DNA of 64,000 nucleotides from CAVPUA01 sp963828015 (GCA_963828015.1 CAWHCD010000006.1:1233901-1297900); one strand, 5' to 3'; counted from the stretch's first letter, positions 45,779 through 54,252 are shown. Notes: generated by a model from the letters alone, not told the origin. Made by a program: numbers and translations.

Positions 45779-47308
45779 TCAATATCGGTCGATGCGGATC
45801 ACATACTGCTGCCACGCCTCGAGCGCGACGAAGAGCCCAGCACCGACAATCTCGTCTCCGTCGCGATCGAAGGTCTGCTCTCGCAGCAGATCAACCAGCC
45901 GCCAGCTCGCCCCGGCCAGCTCGGGCCACGGCAGGTGAACCCGGGCCTGCAACAGCTGATCACTGAAGTTGACGATGACCAGGTGGCGCGAGGTAGCCGT
46001 CGTCCACGACCAGGCCAGTGCGTTGCGGCAGGACTGATTGTCGGGCCAGCCGGTGGCCTCCAGCAGGGCCCAATCCCCTAGTCGCAGCTGCTCGTCGGCA
46101 ACGAGCGCCAGCAGCTGGCGGTACCAGGCGGCCAGCTCCTCATCCAACGGCTCCGTGGGCCGCCGCCGAAGAAAGACTGGTACGCGCACCTTCCGGCCCT
46201 CGAACTGGCCCTCATGCCAGAGCTGTGCGCCCGGCAACGTCGCGGCGACGACCGCGTACGCCCGTTCGGCCGATTCCGCCACCCGCTCGGCGATACGCGG
46301 CTCATCGTGATTCTCGAGGAAGCGCAGCAGGCGCGACTGATAGGCGTCATCGGCGCGCAGGTGGTCACGCACCGCGGTCGCATCCTGGCTCAGCAGCCGG
46401 TCGTAGAGCGTCTTGTCGTAACAGAAGTCGAAGCCCTGTTGCTGCAGCTTCCACTCGTAGTCCCAGTACACCTCGGCGAACAGGCGCAGCTGCGGGTGCC
46501 GGGACTTCAGCTCGCCGATGATCTGGACCCAGAAGTCCGCGTCCGGTTGCGCCCCCGCCCGTTCGCCCCATGTGGTGGAGAAGACGGCGTTGGTCAGCAA
46601 CATGGCCATGTCACAGCGGATGCCGTCGCACTGCGCCGCGATGCTGCTCAACGTCTCGAGGCTCGCCGCGCGCATCGCCGGCGCGAACGCGTTGAGCTGG
46701 ATGACGTCGGGCCAGGGGGCGAAGTAGGGATCACGCCCCCGAGCCAGCACGTGCCCGCCCAGCTCGATCCACGCCGACGCATCTTCATCCAGGTCGGCCG
46801 GGCCGCCCTGGATGAAGATGTCGGGGTTCGCCGTCGCCCACGGGTGATCGGGAGCGACATGGTTGGGGACATAGTCGAGCACCAGCCGCGCGCCGCGCTC
46901 GGCCAGCGCGGCACGGGCCTTCGCCAAGCCGGCCGGCCCGCCGAATGCCGCGTCGACCACGTAGTTGCGCACGCAGTAAGGCGAGCCGATGACGTCCTCC
47001 GGACGCAGGTCCGGCAACGCCTGTCGGAACGAGTCTTGCAACGCGGCGTCGGCGGTCGCGACGGCCAGCCCGGCCGGACTGCGCTCCCACACCCCCATGA
47101 GCCAGACCGCCTCCACCCCCGATGGCACGACGGCATCCCAGTCCTCGGGGCCGACATCGCCGAGCGTCACCGCACGGCCGGCCGTATCGGACAACTCCTG
47201 CAGCCAGACCGCAGTGTTGATCTCATAGATGACCGGGCGAGGCGGCCAGCTCGACGAAGTCACGGCCAACGCCGCCTTCCTGGGACGAAGCTCAGACGGC
47301 GTCATCAT
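45779..47308 (-). CDS. GH13 alpha-amylase-family protein
   Basis: A 509-residue glycoside hydrolase family 13 enzyme. Conserved regions: LVLDYVPNHVAPDHP (region I), DGIRCDMAMLL with the nucleophile Asp (II), LRLFAEVYWDYEWKL with the acid/base Glu (III) and FLENHDEPRIAER (IV). The C-terminal beta domain ends YVIRIDRY. It resembles trehalose-synthase or alpha-amylase-like proteins that act on alpha-glucans. The frame is open to 47509, but ATGATG at 47305-47308 is the sensible start and leaves a promoter space to the divergent AraC gene at 47502. Confidence 0.82.
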   Translation of the reverse strand: MMTPSELRPRKAALAVTSSSWPPRPVIYEINTAVWLQELSDTAGRAVTLGDVGPEDWDAVVPSGVEAVWLMGVWERSPAGLAVATADAALQDSFRQALPDLRPEDVIGSPYCVRNYVVDAAFGGPAGLAKARAALAERGARLVLDYVPNHVAPDHPWATANPDIFIQGGPADLDEDASAWIELGGHVLARGRDPYFAPWPDVIQLNAFAPAMRAASLETLSSIAAQCDGIRCDMAMLLTNAVFSTTWGERAGAQPDADFWVQIIGELKSRHPQLRLFAEVYWDYEWKLQQQGFDFCYDKTLYDRLLSQDATAVRDHLRADDAYQSRLLRFLENHDEPRIAERVAESAERAYAVVAATLPGAQLWHEGQFEGRKVRVPVFLRRRPTEPLDEELAAWYRQLLALVADEQLRLGDWALLEATGWPDNQSCRNALAWSWTTATSRHLVIVNFSDQLLQARVHLPWPELAGASWRLVDLLREQTFDRDGDEIVGAGLFVALEAWQQYVIRIDRY

Positions 47309-47501
47309 CCCCGGACTTCCCGGCCACCGGAAGAGCCAGGGATCATTCCCCCTCGGTAACCGGGAAGATCTCGTCGGCGACGAGTCCGTGCGCCTCGCGG
47401 TGCACGCTGGCCGCGGCGTCGGCGACCATCGCTGTGCCACTATCAGCTTCGCGGGGCAAAGCCCGCTCGACCATGACCGTGGCACCGCGCTCGATGACCC
47501 G

Positions 47502-48405
47502 GTGACCACGACAACCGCTGCTGCCGGACAGCTGGATGCGGCATTGCGTCAGCTCCGTCTCGAGGGCGCGATCTTCCTACGGGCCGAGTACCGCGAGCCG
47601 TGGTCCTACCAGTCGGCCACCGGCCCGGTCACCGCAGCGTGGTTGCGCCCGGGAGCCGAGCGGGTGATCTTCTTCCACCTGGTGGCCGACGGAACGTGTT
47701 GGGTCGCCGTCGACGGTGGTGACAAGCATTGGGCCGGACCGGGCGACATCATCGTGCTGCCCTACGGCGACCAGCACCGAATGGGCGGGGTCGCCGATGC
47801 CGACGCCGTTCCGCTCAGCGTGATCATGCAGCCGCCGCCCGTGGCCGGTGATGCCGGTGATCCGGCAGGGCCGAAACGGCGAGCGCACCGACGTGGTCTG
47901 CGCCTTCCTGCACAGCGACGATGTGCTGTTCGATCCCGCCCTTCAGGTATTTCCGCCAGTGTTCGTCGTTCGGCTGCCCCCGGGGCCACCGACCGAGTGG
48001 GTTCGAGCCACCGTGGCCTACGCACTTGCCCAGGCCGAGATCGCCCCTCCTGGTCCAGAGCCGGTGCCGACGCGGCTGCCCGAACTACTACTCATCCAAG
48101 TGCTACGCAGCCACTTGGCCAGCGGCCCGGCCGCGGATCAGGGTTGGCTGGCGGCCCTGCGTGACCCGGTGCTGGCCCCGGCCCTGGCCGCGCGCTTTCG
48201 CGAGGTGCTGGGTCGCTCGCCGATCCGCTATCTGACCGACTGGCGGCTGCACCTGGCCCGCGAACTGCTCGCCAACACCGACCTGGCTATTTCGAGCATC
48301 GCGCGGCGGATCGGGTACGACGCGGACGAGGCGTTCAGCCGAGCCTTCAAGCGGCGGTTCGGACAGTCGCCGGCCCTCTGGCGAGCCGAACACCCGCTGC
48401 GCTGA
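47502..48405 (+). pseudogene. AraC-family regulator with cupin sensor, one frameshift
   Basis: Regulator with an N-terminal cupin_6 domain (LEGAIFLRAEYREPWSYQSA, FFHLVADGTCWVAVDGG, HWAGPGDIIVLPYGDQHRMG) and C-terminal AraC DNA-binding domain (LARELLANTDLAISSIARRI, GYDADEAFSRAFKRRFGQSP). Near 47850 the frame shifts: VMQPPPV is followed by MPVIRQGRNGERTDVVCAFL in another frame, where homologues are continuous. Joined length is about 300 residues. GTG 47502 is the likely start. It is divergent from the GH13 gene. Confidence 0.78.
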
Positions 48406-48430
48406 CACGGCCCGGGGTTAATCTCCGGCA

Positions 48431-49027
48431 ATGACATCAGCGTCGGTCCCGCCGCCAGAACGCGCGCACCTCGCCGACCTCGGACCGCTCGCGGCGATGC
48501 TGGCGCAGGCATTCGCCACTGATCCGATGATCAGGTGGCCGATGCCGGACGCGACCGATGATGAGCTGGGTTCGTTGTTCCGCGCGATCATGGCGCCCTA
48601 TCTCGACCTGGGCGTCGTCTGGCAGGTTGGCGACTCGCTCGGTTGCGCCGCTTGGCTACCGCCCGCTGAGGCGGCCCGATTCGCCGAGATCGAGGTCACC
48701 ACGCGTCCAGCGATCTACCCCCTGACCGACGACGAGGGCGCCCGGTACTCGACCTTCTGGGACTGGATCGAATCCCACCTACCCCCAGAGCCGTGCTGGC
48801 TGCTCGACCTCGTCGGGGTGCGCAGCAACGCGCACGGGAGGGGCATCGGCACCGCCCTCATCCGACACGGGATCGAGCGCGCCCATGCGGCCGGACTGCC
48901 CGCGTTCCTCGAGACGGGCAACCCCGCCAACGTCGGGCTCTACGAATCACTCGGCTTCCACGTCGTCCATCGCGATCACGCACCCGATGACGGACCGATG
49001 ATCTGGTTCATGCAGACCGACCGTTGA
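48431..49027 (+). CDS. GNAT-family N-acetyltransferase
   Basis: A 198-residue acetyltransferase that moves an acetyl group from acetyl-CoA to an amine. The CoA-binding motif A is LLDLVGVRSNAHGRGIGTAL (Q/RxxGxG/A as R-x2-G-I-G) and motif B is AFLETGNPANVGLYESLGF. The substrate is unknown. It follows the AraC gene by 25 bases in the same direction and converges with the acyl-CoA dehydrogenase gene. Confidence 0.82.
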   Translation: MTSASVPPPERAHLADLGPLAAMLAQAFATDPMIRWPMPDATDDELGSLFRAIMAPYLDLGVVWQVGDSLGCAAWLPPAEAARFAEIEVTTRPAIYPLTDDEGARYSTFWDWIESHLPPEPCWLLDLVGVRSNAHGRGIGTALIRHGIERAHAAGLPAFLETGNPANVGLYESLGFHVVHRDHAPDDGPMIWFMQTDR

Positions 49028-49033
49028 CGCCCG

Positions 49034-50209
49034 TCAGCCCCAGCGGGGTTGTTGGTCCGGGTCGAGACCGAGGCACAGCTTGCCGATGAGCTCGGGCGCG
49101 AGCAGGCCGTTGCCGGGGTGGAAGCGGCCCATCCGGATGTCCCGGAACAGCTGCTCGATGCGGTGCCGTTTGAAGGCGCCGCTGCCGCCGGTCAGATCCA
49201 TGGCCCGGTCGACGATCTGGAAGGCCTGGTTGATCACGAACTGCCGCGTCGCCACGAGGCGCACCGGCCAGTCCGCGTGTTCGACACCGGTGGCCCAATC
49301 GCGGCAGGTGCGTTCAAGCAGCGCTTCGGCGGCGTCGTAGGCAATGCGCATCTCGGCGACGTTGTGCTGGACCTCAGGGTGATGGGCCATCGAGTTCGTC
49401 AACGCGATCGAGGTGCGCTTCGGCAACTGCTCGATGGTCAGGTCGTAGGCGCGCTTGGCCGCACCCAGGTAGGTGGCGGCGAAACCCATCAGCGCCCACG
49501 CGAAGATCGCTACTTGGAACATGCCCGCGCCGGCGAAACCGGCCGGGCAGATCAGCGCAACGTTCTCGTCGGGCACGAAGGCGTTGTCGAGTACGGTGTC
49601 CTGACTCTGGGTCGCTCTCATGCCTAAGGTGTCCCAGGTATCGATCACCTGCACTCCGGCGGCATCACGGCGGACGAACCCGTGCACGATACGCGGGTTG
49701 TTGGGATCGGAACTATCCATGGCGTGGAAGCCGCCGTACGTCCAGACCGGGGACAGGCTGCCGAAGATCTTGTGCCCCGAGATCCTCCAGCCGCCGTCAG
49801 CGCGGGCAGCGGTCGCCACGGCCAGCAGCAGTGGCATCTCGTTACCGGCTTCGCCGTGCAGCGCGCAGAACACCTCGCCCTTCGCGGCGAGCTCGAGCAG
49901 CCACTGGCAGGAGCGGTCACCGGCCTTGGCCAGGTCAGCGGCCACGCCGGTCCAGTAACAGTGCATGTTGGTGGCGAGGGCAGTCGCCGGTGCCCGGTAC
50001 GCGACCTCGCGGACCAGGCTGACGTACTCGTCCAGGCCCAGGCCTGCGCCACCGAACTCGCGGGGCACGGCCGCGAGCAGATAGCCACTGCTCTTGAGCT
50101 CGTCCCAGTCGGCGGCGAAGAACGCGTTGTCTCGGTCGTACTGGGGGGCACGCTGGTCGAAGCGACGCAGCATGTCATCGTTGAGTAATTCGGTCGTCAG
50201 GGTTGCCAT
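49034..50209 (-). CDS. Acyl-CoA dehydrogenase-family flavoprotein
   Basis: A 391-residue protein of the acyl-CoA dehydrogenase fold. N-terminal helical domain with SSGYLLAAVPREFGGAGLGL, beta domain WRISGHKIFGSLSPV and DTWDTLGMRATQSQD, and C-terminal helices ending LTGGSGAFKRHRIEQLFRDI and RMGRFHPGNGLLAPELIGKL. The catalytic Glu position is not evident and the sequence is closer to flavin-dependent monooxygenase/desulfurisation-type members (HsaA/DszC-like) than to fatty acid oxidation enzymes. AGGAG lies five bases before ATG 50209. Confidence 0.8.
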   Translation of the reverse strand: MATLTTELLNDDMLRRFDQRAPQYDRDNAFFAADWDELKSSGYLLAAVPREFGGAGLGLDEYVSLVREVAYRAPATALATNMHCYWTGVAADLAKAGDRSCQWLLELAAKGEVFCALHGEAGNEMPLLLAVATAARADGGWRISGHKIFGSLSPVWTYGGFHAMDSSDPNNPRIVHGFVRRDAAGVQVIDTWDTLGMRATQSQDTVLDNAFVPDENVALICPAGFAGAGMFQVAIFAWALMGFAATYLGAAKRAYDLTIEQLPKRTSIALTNSMAHHPEVQHNVAEMRIAYDAAEALLERTCRDWATGVEHADWPVRLVATRQFVINQAFQIVDRAMDLTGGSGAFKRHRIEQLFRDIRMGRFHPGNGLLAPELIGKLCLGLDPDQQPRWG

Positions 50210-50390
50210 AGCCGACTCCTCGTCGTGCGCTGCGGAGGCACTGTCGACGGTGATCCTGGCCGTCGACGTTGTCAAGGCGCCAAGTCGGTAATTCCCTGAC
50301 ACGGCAGGCGTTTACTTCGTTTGAAGGAGCGGGACGTCGGCTCGAACGGATCTAGGATAGGAGCACCTGGCCTGCTCGGCGGTAGGCGTG

Positions 50391-51013
50391 ATGGCAATGG
50401 GTTACTACGCGACGCACGTCGCTCCGCACGTGGTCAACCTCGGCTGCGGGACCAAGCCGATGCGGGCCCTGCGCGAACGGGTCTGTGCCGGCCTGACCGG
50501 CGAGGTCGTCGAAGTCGGATTCGGGTCGGGACTCAACGTTGCGTACTACCCCGAGGCCGTTACCCGGGTCGCCGCCGTCGAACCCTCCGACGTCGGGTGG
50601 AAGCTCGCGGCCAAGCGGCTGGCCACCACTTCGCTGCCCATCGAACGCGCCGGGCTGGACGGTCAGGCACTGCCCTTCGCGGACGACAGCTTCGACGCCG
50701 GGCTCACGACCTGGACGCGTCCACGACCCCCGACGTCCACAGTGCGCTGCTCGAACTGCGGCGGGTGCTCAAGCCGGGCGCATCGTTGCACTTCGTTGAG
50801 CACGGACTGGCGCCGGACGCCAAGGTGCAGCGGTGGCAGCAGCGCCTGGACCCGATCGAGATGCGCGTCGCGGGCGGCTGCAGGTTCAGCCGTCCAATCC
50901 TCGAACTGCTCACCGGCGCGGGGTTCACGATCAGCGAGGTGGATGTCTTCTACGGCAACGGGGCCCCGAGGTTCGCCGGCGCGTTCTCCCTCGGGGTGGC
51001 CAGCGCCGCCTAA
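50391..51013 (+). pseudogene. Class I SAM-dependent methyltransferase, one frameshift
   Basis: Small-molecule methyltransferase with motif I EVVEVGFGSGLNVAYYPEAV, post-I VAAVEPSD and motif II/III ALPFADDSFDAGLTTWT. There the frame is lost near 50713 and continues in the next frame as TTPDVHSALLELRRVLKPGA, SLHFVEHGLAPDAKVQRWQQ and the C-terminus FAGAFSLGVASAA. A single missing base explains it. Joined length is about 208 residues. The start may be ATG 50391 or ATG 50397. Confidence 0.75.
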
Positions 51014-51591
51014 GTGGCACGCAGCGCGGCCACGGCGGCGGGGTCGCCCTCGATGCGAACCTCGGCGGCATCGCGGCGTCCGCTGAGGTAGAGGATGAGT
51101 TCGGTCGGCTCGCCGATCACCGCCGCCCGCGGGGCCTTGCCGAACTGCCGCGACGGGCCGTGGGGTTGAGACAACTCCACGCCGTAGGGCCGCGTCTTGC
51201 GGGCGAGCCCGCGCGCGGTCAGACCCACGGTCCGCCAGGCCAAGGGGTCCAGGTCGGGCCGGTCGGTGCGCCGGCCGAGGCCGTTGGCTCGCCGAACATC
51301 CTCATGATGAATGAAGTACTCCAGGCCGTTGAGCAGGGTGCGGACCTTGGGCACTTGCCAGGGCACGAGCGGTGCGCCGCCGCGCAGTCGATCGACCAGC
51401 GCGGTGAAGCCCTTCTGCTTCTCCCGCGACAGCTGCGCGTCACCCCAGCGGTGGAAATGCTCGCGCAGGACGAGGTGCGCCGCGAGATCGGCCGTCACCC
51501 AGCCTTCGCACAAGGTCGGGGCCTCCGGGCCGAGCTCGATGAACAGCTCGCACAGTTCGCGCCGCTCACGGGCGTCGATCGGCTCTGGCAT
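51010..51591 (-). CDS. TIGR03085-family DinB/MDMPI-type metal-binding protein
   Basis: A 193-residue four-helix protein of the mycothiol-dependent maleylpyruvate isomerase superfamily (TIGR03085). Core: MPEPIDARERRELCELFIEL, CEGWVTADLAAHLVLREHF with the first metal His, and LNGLEYFIHHEDVRRANGL with the His pair. Mycothiol dependence fits an actinomycete host. The function of the subfamily is unknown. It overlaps the methyltransferase gene by four bases at their 3' ends. Confidence 0.82.
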   Translation of the reverse strand: MPEPIDARERRELCELFIELGPEAPTLCEGWVTADLAAHLVLREHFHRWGDAQLSREKQKGFTALVDRLRGGAPLVPWQVPKVRTLLNGLEYFIHHEDVRRANGLGRRTDRPDLDPLAWRTVGLTARGLARKTRPYGVELSQPHGPSRQFGKAPRAAVIGEPTELILYLSGRRDAAEVRIEGDPAAVAALRAT

Positions 51592-51662
51592 CTCGGGTCC
51601 CGTCGGTAGGTTCTTTCCTTGAGGCTACAAAGCCACGTTGCTCTGGTGCCGCCCAGCACGAG

Positions 51663-51697
51663 AGCGGGCCCCCGACTGACAGCTTCGGAGGCCCGCT
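51663..51697. terminator. Hairpin in the 370-base spacer after 51591
   Basis: Arms AGCGGGCC (51663-51670) and GGCCCGCT (51690-51697), extended inward by five more pairs with one mismatch. The spacer 51592-51961 holds no recognisable gene; short frames in it look like noise. Confidence 0.5.
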
Positions 51698-51961
51698 GCG
51701 ATCCGGGCGTTGCCACACACCGGACCAATGACCACCCAGAAGGGTCAACACCTAGGAAGTCAAAACCGACCCTATGCGCCGATGGGACCCCGTGTCTGTG
51801 CTTCCGATGTGATGTTCCCGATCTGACCCCACGATGGGCGGACGAGCCCAGGCCGGGAGCGCAAGATATGAGTTCAGCGTTAGTATTGACGGAAGATTCC
51901 GCGTTGCCAGATCGTCAAGTTCGACGGGCGGCGCCGCACTGCTACGTCAAGGGGAAACAGA

Positions 51962-52153
51962 ATGCGCAACGGCAGCCGGGCCAAAGCCAGGACGCTGCGA
52001 GCCACCGAGAAGCTCGTCGCCGAAAAATCAGTGCTCATGATGCGAGCAGACGCCTACGCGCAGCCACGGCACCTCGCGCCCACCCCGGACGACGAGGCGG
52101 CGCTTCGAGATGGCTTCTACGACTTCCGGGACTTGCAACTGCACGTCAGCTGA
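51962..52153 (+). CDS. 63-residue hypothetical protein
   Basis: Small protein with a basic N-terminal half (MRNGSRAKARTLRATEKLVA) and an acidic C-terminal half (PTPDDEAALRDGFYDFRDLQ). No family recognised. AAGGGGAAA lies five to thirteen bases before ATG 51962, a good ribosome site. It stands alone between the TIGR03085 gene and the 82-residue paralogue. Confidence 0.5.
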   Translation: MRNGSRAKARTLRATEKLVAEKSVLMMRADAYAQPRHLAPTPDDEAALRDGFYDFRDLQLHVS

Positions 52154-52216
52154 CGCGGCGGGTCCAACATCGGCCTGAGTGCAGGGCTTCAGGTCGGGAT
52201 GTTTCGTGCGAGCTGG

Positions 52217-52465
52217 TCAGGCCGGGCCCTGCGGGCGCGCGAAGCCGGCGTCGCTGTGGTCGCCCACGGCGATTCTCTGCACGATGTTGTTGAAGGAGGG
52301 CTCGTGGGGAGTCACTCCGGCGACTTCGAACTGAAAGCGCATCTCCGTGTCGACCTCGTCGACCGGCCGTCCGCTGTGCGTCGCGATCACTCCGAGAATC
52401 ACTTCGCGGATCCGGTCATCAGATTCGACCTCGGAGTCATCCATGACGTCCTTGTCAATGTCCAT
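52217..52465 (-). CDS. 82-residue protein, paralogue B of an undescribed family
   Basis: Second copy of the 82-residue family found also at 39796-40044. It starts MDIDKDVMDDSEVESDDRI, continues with the invariant block GVIATHSGRPVDEVDTE and ends AVGDHSDAGFARPQGPA. Both copies are on the minus strand and have no fixed neighbour. The conservation of length and ends shows a single-domain protein under selection. Function unknown. Confidence 0.7.
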   Translation of the reverse strand: MDIDKDVMDDSEVESDDRIREVILGVIATHSGRPVDEVDTEMRFQFEVAGVTPHEPSFNNIVQRIAVGDHSDAGFARPQGPA

Positions 52466-52548
52466 AGCCCGAACATAGACCCGATTGGCCGAGCTGGACC
52501 GCGTCGTGCGGCCCTTGTTTCGAACACTGTTCGAGTGCCATCAGCGGT

Positions 52549-52725
52549 ATGCCTGACGATCTCAAGCAGGCCGCCGAGACCCTGTCCATGCGGTTCTCGA
52601 TGGCCCGCAAGCAATGGAAGCAGACGCCGCCGCCCAGCCCTTCGAAGGCTCACTACGGCGGACTGGTCGCCGGCCTGGAAGAGACGCTGGAACTTGTCGA
52701 CGCCCGGTGGACCATTGACTCATGA
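52549..52725 (+). CDS. 58-residue hypothetical protein coupled to zincin gene
   Basis: Short frame from ATG: MPDDLKQAAETLSMRFSMAR, then KQWKQTPPPSPSKAHYGGLV and a helical end LEETLELVDARWTIDS. Its TGA overlaps the ATG of the metallopeptidase gene (ATGA), which is strong support for it being translated. No family recognised; it could be a partner or substrate of the protease. Confidence 0.55.
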   Translation: MPDDLKQAAETLSMRFSMARKQWKQTPPPSPSKAHYGGLVAGLEETLELVDARWTIDS

Positions 52726-53063
52726 TCGTCGTTGAACCCGAGCGCTTCGAGTTGATGGTGGGCGCGGCGCTGGACGATCTGCCGCCCAAGCTGGGTAAGG
52801 CCATGCGAAACGTCGCGGTCACGGTGGACCAGGACTCGACTGACTTGCGGCTGCTCGGTCTCTACGTCGGAGTTCCATTGACGGAGCGGACGTCGCATTA
52901 CTCGACGGTATTACCGGACCAGATCACAATCTTTCGTCACGCAATCTGCGCGATCTGCAGCACCGAGGACGAGGTCGTCGACCAGGTGCGGCGCACGGTG
53001 ATTCACGAGGTCGGTCATCACTTCGGAATCGATGACGGCCGACTGCACGAACTAGGTTGGTGA
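52722..53063 (+). CDS. Zincin-like metallopeptidase
   Basis: A 113-residue protein of the zincin_1 (metallopeptidase family) group found in most actinomycetes. The zinc-binding HExxH motif is in RRTVIHEVGHHFGIDDGRLH, with the third ligand probably the Asp after GIDD. The N-terminal half begins VEPERFELMVGAALDDLPPK, typical of the family. Cellular role is unknown. It is the last chromosomal gene before the integrated island. Confidence 0.82.
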   Translation: MIVVEPERFELMVGAALDDLPPKLGKAMRNVAVTVDQDSTDLRLLGLYVGVPLTERTSHYSTVLPDQITIFRHAICAICSTEDEVVDQVRRTVIHEVGHHFGIDDGRLHELGW

Positions 53064-53128
53064 GATCCCCAGTCCGCCAAGATCCCCGATCTGGCAACGT
53101 CGGGCCGAGGTTGCCGGCCGATCTGTCC

Positions 53129-53182
53129 TTGATCAACACAGACTTGTGGTCGCTAGAGCAGCCACAACTCTGTGTTGATCAA
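53129..53182. repeat. Long inverted repeat, 21-base arms, next to attachment site
   Basis: Arms 53129-53149 (begins TTGATCAACACAGA, ends TTGTGG) and 53162-53182 pair at 20 of 21 positions around a 12-base loop. It lies 66 bases after the zincin stop and 45 bases before the tRNA-derived repeat. Confidence 0.65.
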
Positions 53183-53226
53183 CGTCGAGCGCCTGCCCGG
53201 CACCAATGAACCTGCACACCGGCTAA

Positions 53227-53272
53227 TCCGGGGCCTGTACGTGGTGGGCGATACTGGGATCGAACCAGTGAC
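53227..53272. repeat. attL-like direct repeat, copy 1 (tRNA-Val 3' end)
   Basis: 46-base segment repeated at 60706-60751 with two mismatches; it starts TCCGGGGCCTGTAC and includes TGGTGGGCGATACTGGGATC. It contains the 3' end of a tRNA gene on the minus strand, the usual target of tyrosine integrases, and marks the left edge of the island. Confidence 0.75.
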
Positions 53273-53288
53273 CCCTGCCGTGTGAAGG
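53242..53288 (-). tRNA. tRNA-Val (CAC) 3' fragment, truncated
   Basis: Minus strand shows acceptor ATCGCCC plus A and CCA, T-arm ACTGG-TTCGATC-CCAGT and an anticodon loop TTCACAC followed by GGCAG. The D-arm and the 5' acceptor strand GGGCGAT are missing, and only three pairs of the anticodon stem remain. It is a leftover of integration and not a working tRNA. The complete gene is expected to the right of this window. Confidence 0.65.
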
Positions 53289-53396
53289 CTTTTCACCTCG
53301 GACGCGCACCCCCCGCGATACGGGCTCCAACGCTGTGTATCCCCCGTATTTGCTGGCCTACAGACGTTGGCAAGCGCAAGTCATGCACGAAGATTT

Positions 53397-53436
53397 GCGG
53401 CTATCCTGCGGACTTTTTGCGGACTAGCTGCGGACT
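53397..53436 (+). repeat. Short direct repeats in 11-base phase near the attachment site
   Basis: GCGGACT occurs at 53408, 53419 and 53430, with a degenerate copy GCGGCTA at 53397, all spaced exactly 11 bases. The stretch 53064-53513 has no gene; besides these repeats it holds the inverted repeat at 53129 and the tRNA fragment. They could be operator or integrase arm-type sites. Confidence 0.5.
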
Positions 53437-53513
53437 GAGTAAACGGCCCGACCACCTGCAGGAACAGGCGATCGGGCCTAGATCGCAACCCTTAACCAAG
53501 AAGGAGTACGACC

Positions 53514-53921
53514 ATGACCAATCAAGCCGCAACGAGGCCGGCATCGACCGGTGACGAAGTGGCCCAGTGCCTGCTGGACCGCCAGATCAAGCCCGAACGC
53601 CCCGCCGACTGGTGTCTACCGCAGTGGTGCGCGGTCCGGCCGCTCACCTCAGGCGGTGCACTCGAGACGTGGCAAGGATGGCACTGCGCCGAGCAGCACA
53701 TCACGAATCTCGAGTACGGGTTCGTTGCCGGGGTCTCAGCCGCGGCGGCGGTGGACGAGTCGGATCACATCGAGGTGCGCCTCCACCTGATGGCCAGGCA
53801 GACCGCGGAGGATTTCGAAACGGCGCTCACGCCTGACGAGGCCGACCAGTTGGCTGACGCCCTCCGCGCTGGCGCTCGCGATGCTCGAGAGATCCGGGCA
53901 ATCCAGGAGGTCCGACGATGA
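53514..53921 (+). CDS. Island protein with CxxxWC motif
   Basis: A 135-residue protein. An N-terminal motif DWCLPQWCAV plus WHCAEQHI gives four possible metal ligands. The C-terminal part HIEVRLHLMARQTAEDFETA and TPDEADQLADALRAGARDAR is a strand-helix unit. A similar arrangement (C-P-x-W-C then strands then an Ala-rich helix) is seen in the next gene, so they look like distant paralogues. AGGAG precedes ATG 53514. Such proteins are common in actinomycete integrative elements, of unknown role. Confidence 0.6.
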   Translation: MTNQAATRPASTGDEVAQCLLDRQIKPERPADWCLPQWCAVRPLTSGGALETWQGWHCAEQHITNLEYGFVAGVSAAAAVDESDHIEVRLHLMARQTAEDFETALTPDEADQLADALRAGARDAREIRAIQEVRR

Positions 53922-54175
53922 CCGCGGCGCAGGTTGGGGTGTGCCCGGCCTGGTGCACCGAGACAACCCGCCACGACCTACACATCCAGGATTTCGGGCT
54001 GGTCGCCGACGGGGAAGACAGGGATGTCGCCATCTCAATCGACCAGTTCGGCGCTGACACGTCAACCCAACGTGTCGTGATCGGAGCGGAGAACTTCACC
54101 GCCAGCGAGGCACGCAAAGCCGCCCAGCTGCTGCTACAGGCCGCCGACTACATCGAGGCCCAGCGCCAGCCCTAA
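53918..54175 (+). CDS. Island protein with CPAWC motif
   Basis: An 85-residue protein that overlaps the previous gene by four bases (ATGA). GVCPAWCTETTRHDLH carries two Cys and a His as likely zinc ligands, followed by strands (VAISIDQFG, QRVVIGAENFTAS) and the helix EARKAAQLLLQAADYIEAQ. Same design as the 135-residue protein upstream. Function unknown. Confidence 0.6.
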   Translation: MTAAQVGVCPAWCTETTRHDLHIQDFGLVADGEDRDVAISIDQFGADTSTQRVVIGAENFTASEARKAAQLLLQAADYIEAQRQP

Positions 54176-54179
54176 AGGT

Positions 54180-54241
54180 GCTGTTCCTATTGTCAACAGG
54201 AACAGCAAGCGCCCGCTCTCCTATTCGGAGGGCGGGCGCTT
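54180..54241. terminator. Two tandem hairpins between convergent genes
   Basis: First hairpin: perfect 9-bp arms GCTGTTCCT (54180-54188) and complement (54198-54206). Second: perfect 10-bp arms AAGCGCCCGC (54207-54216) and complement (54232-54241), followed by TGTGCTTT. They end the CxxxWC operon on the plus strand and the FG-GAP gene on the minus strand. Confidence 0.75.
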
Positions 54242-54252
54242 GTGCTTTGCAA

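Noticed and set aside
46214..47359. A 381-codon plus-strand frame
   Set aside because: Antisense to the GH13 gene, whose catalytic motifs are clear on the minus strand.
53242..53316. A functional tRNA-Val
   Set aside because: The 5' acceptor strand and D-arm are absent, so it is only the 3' fragment left by integration.
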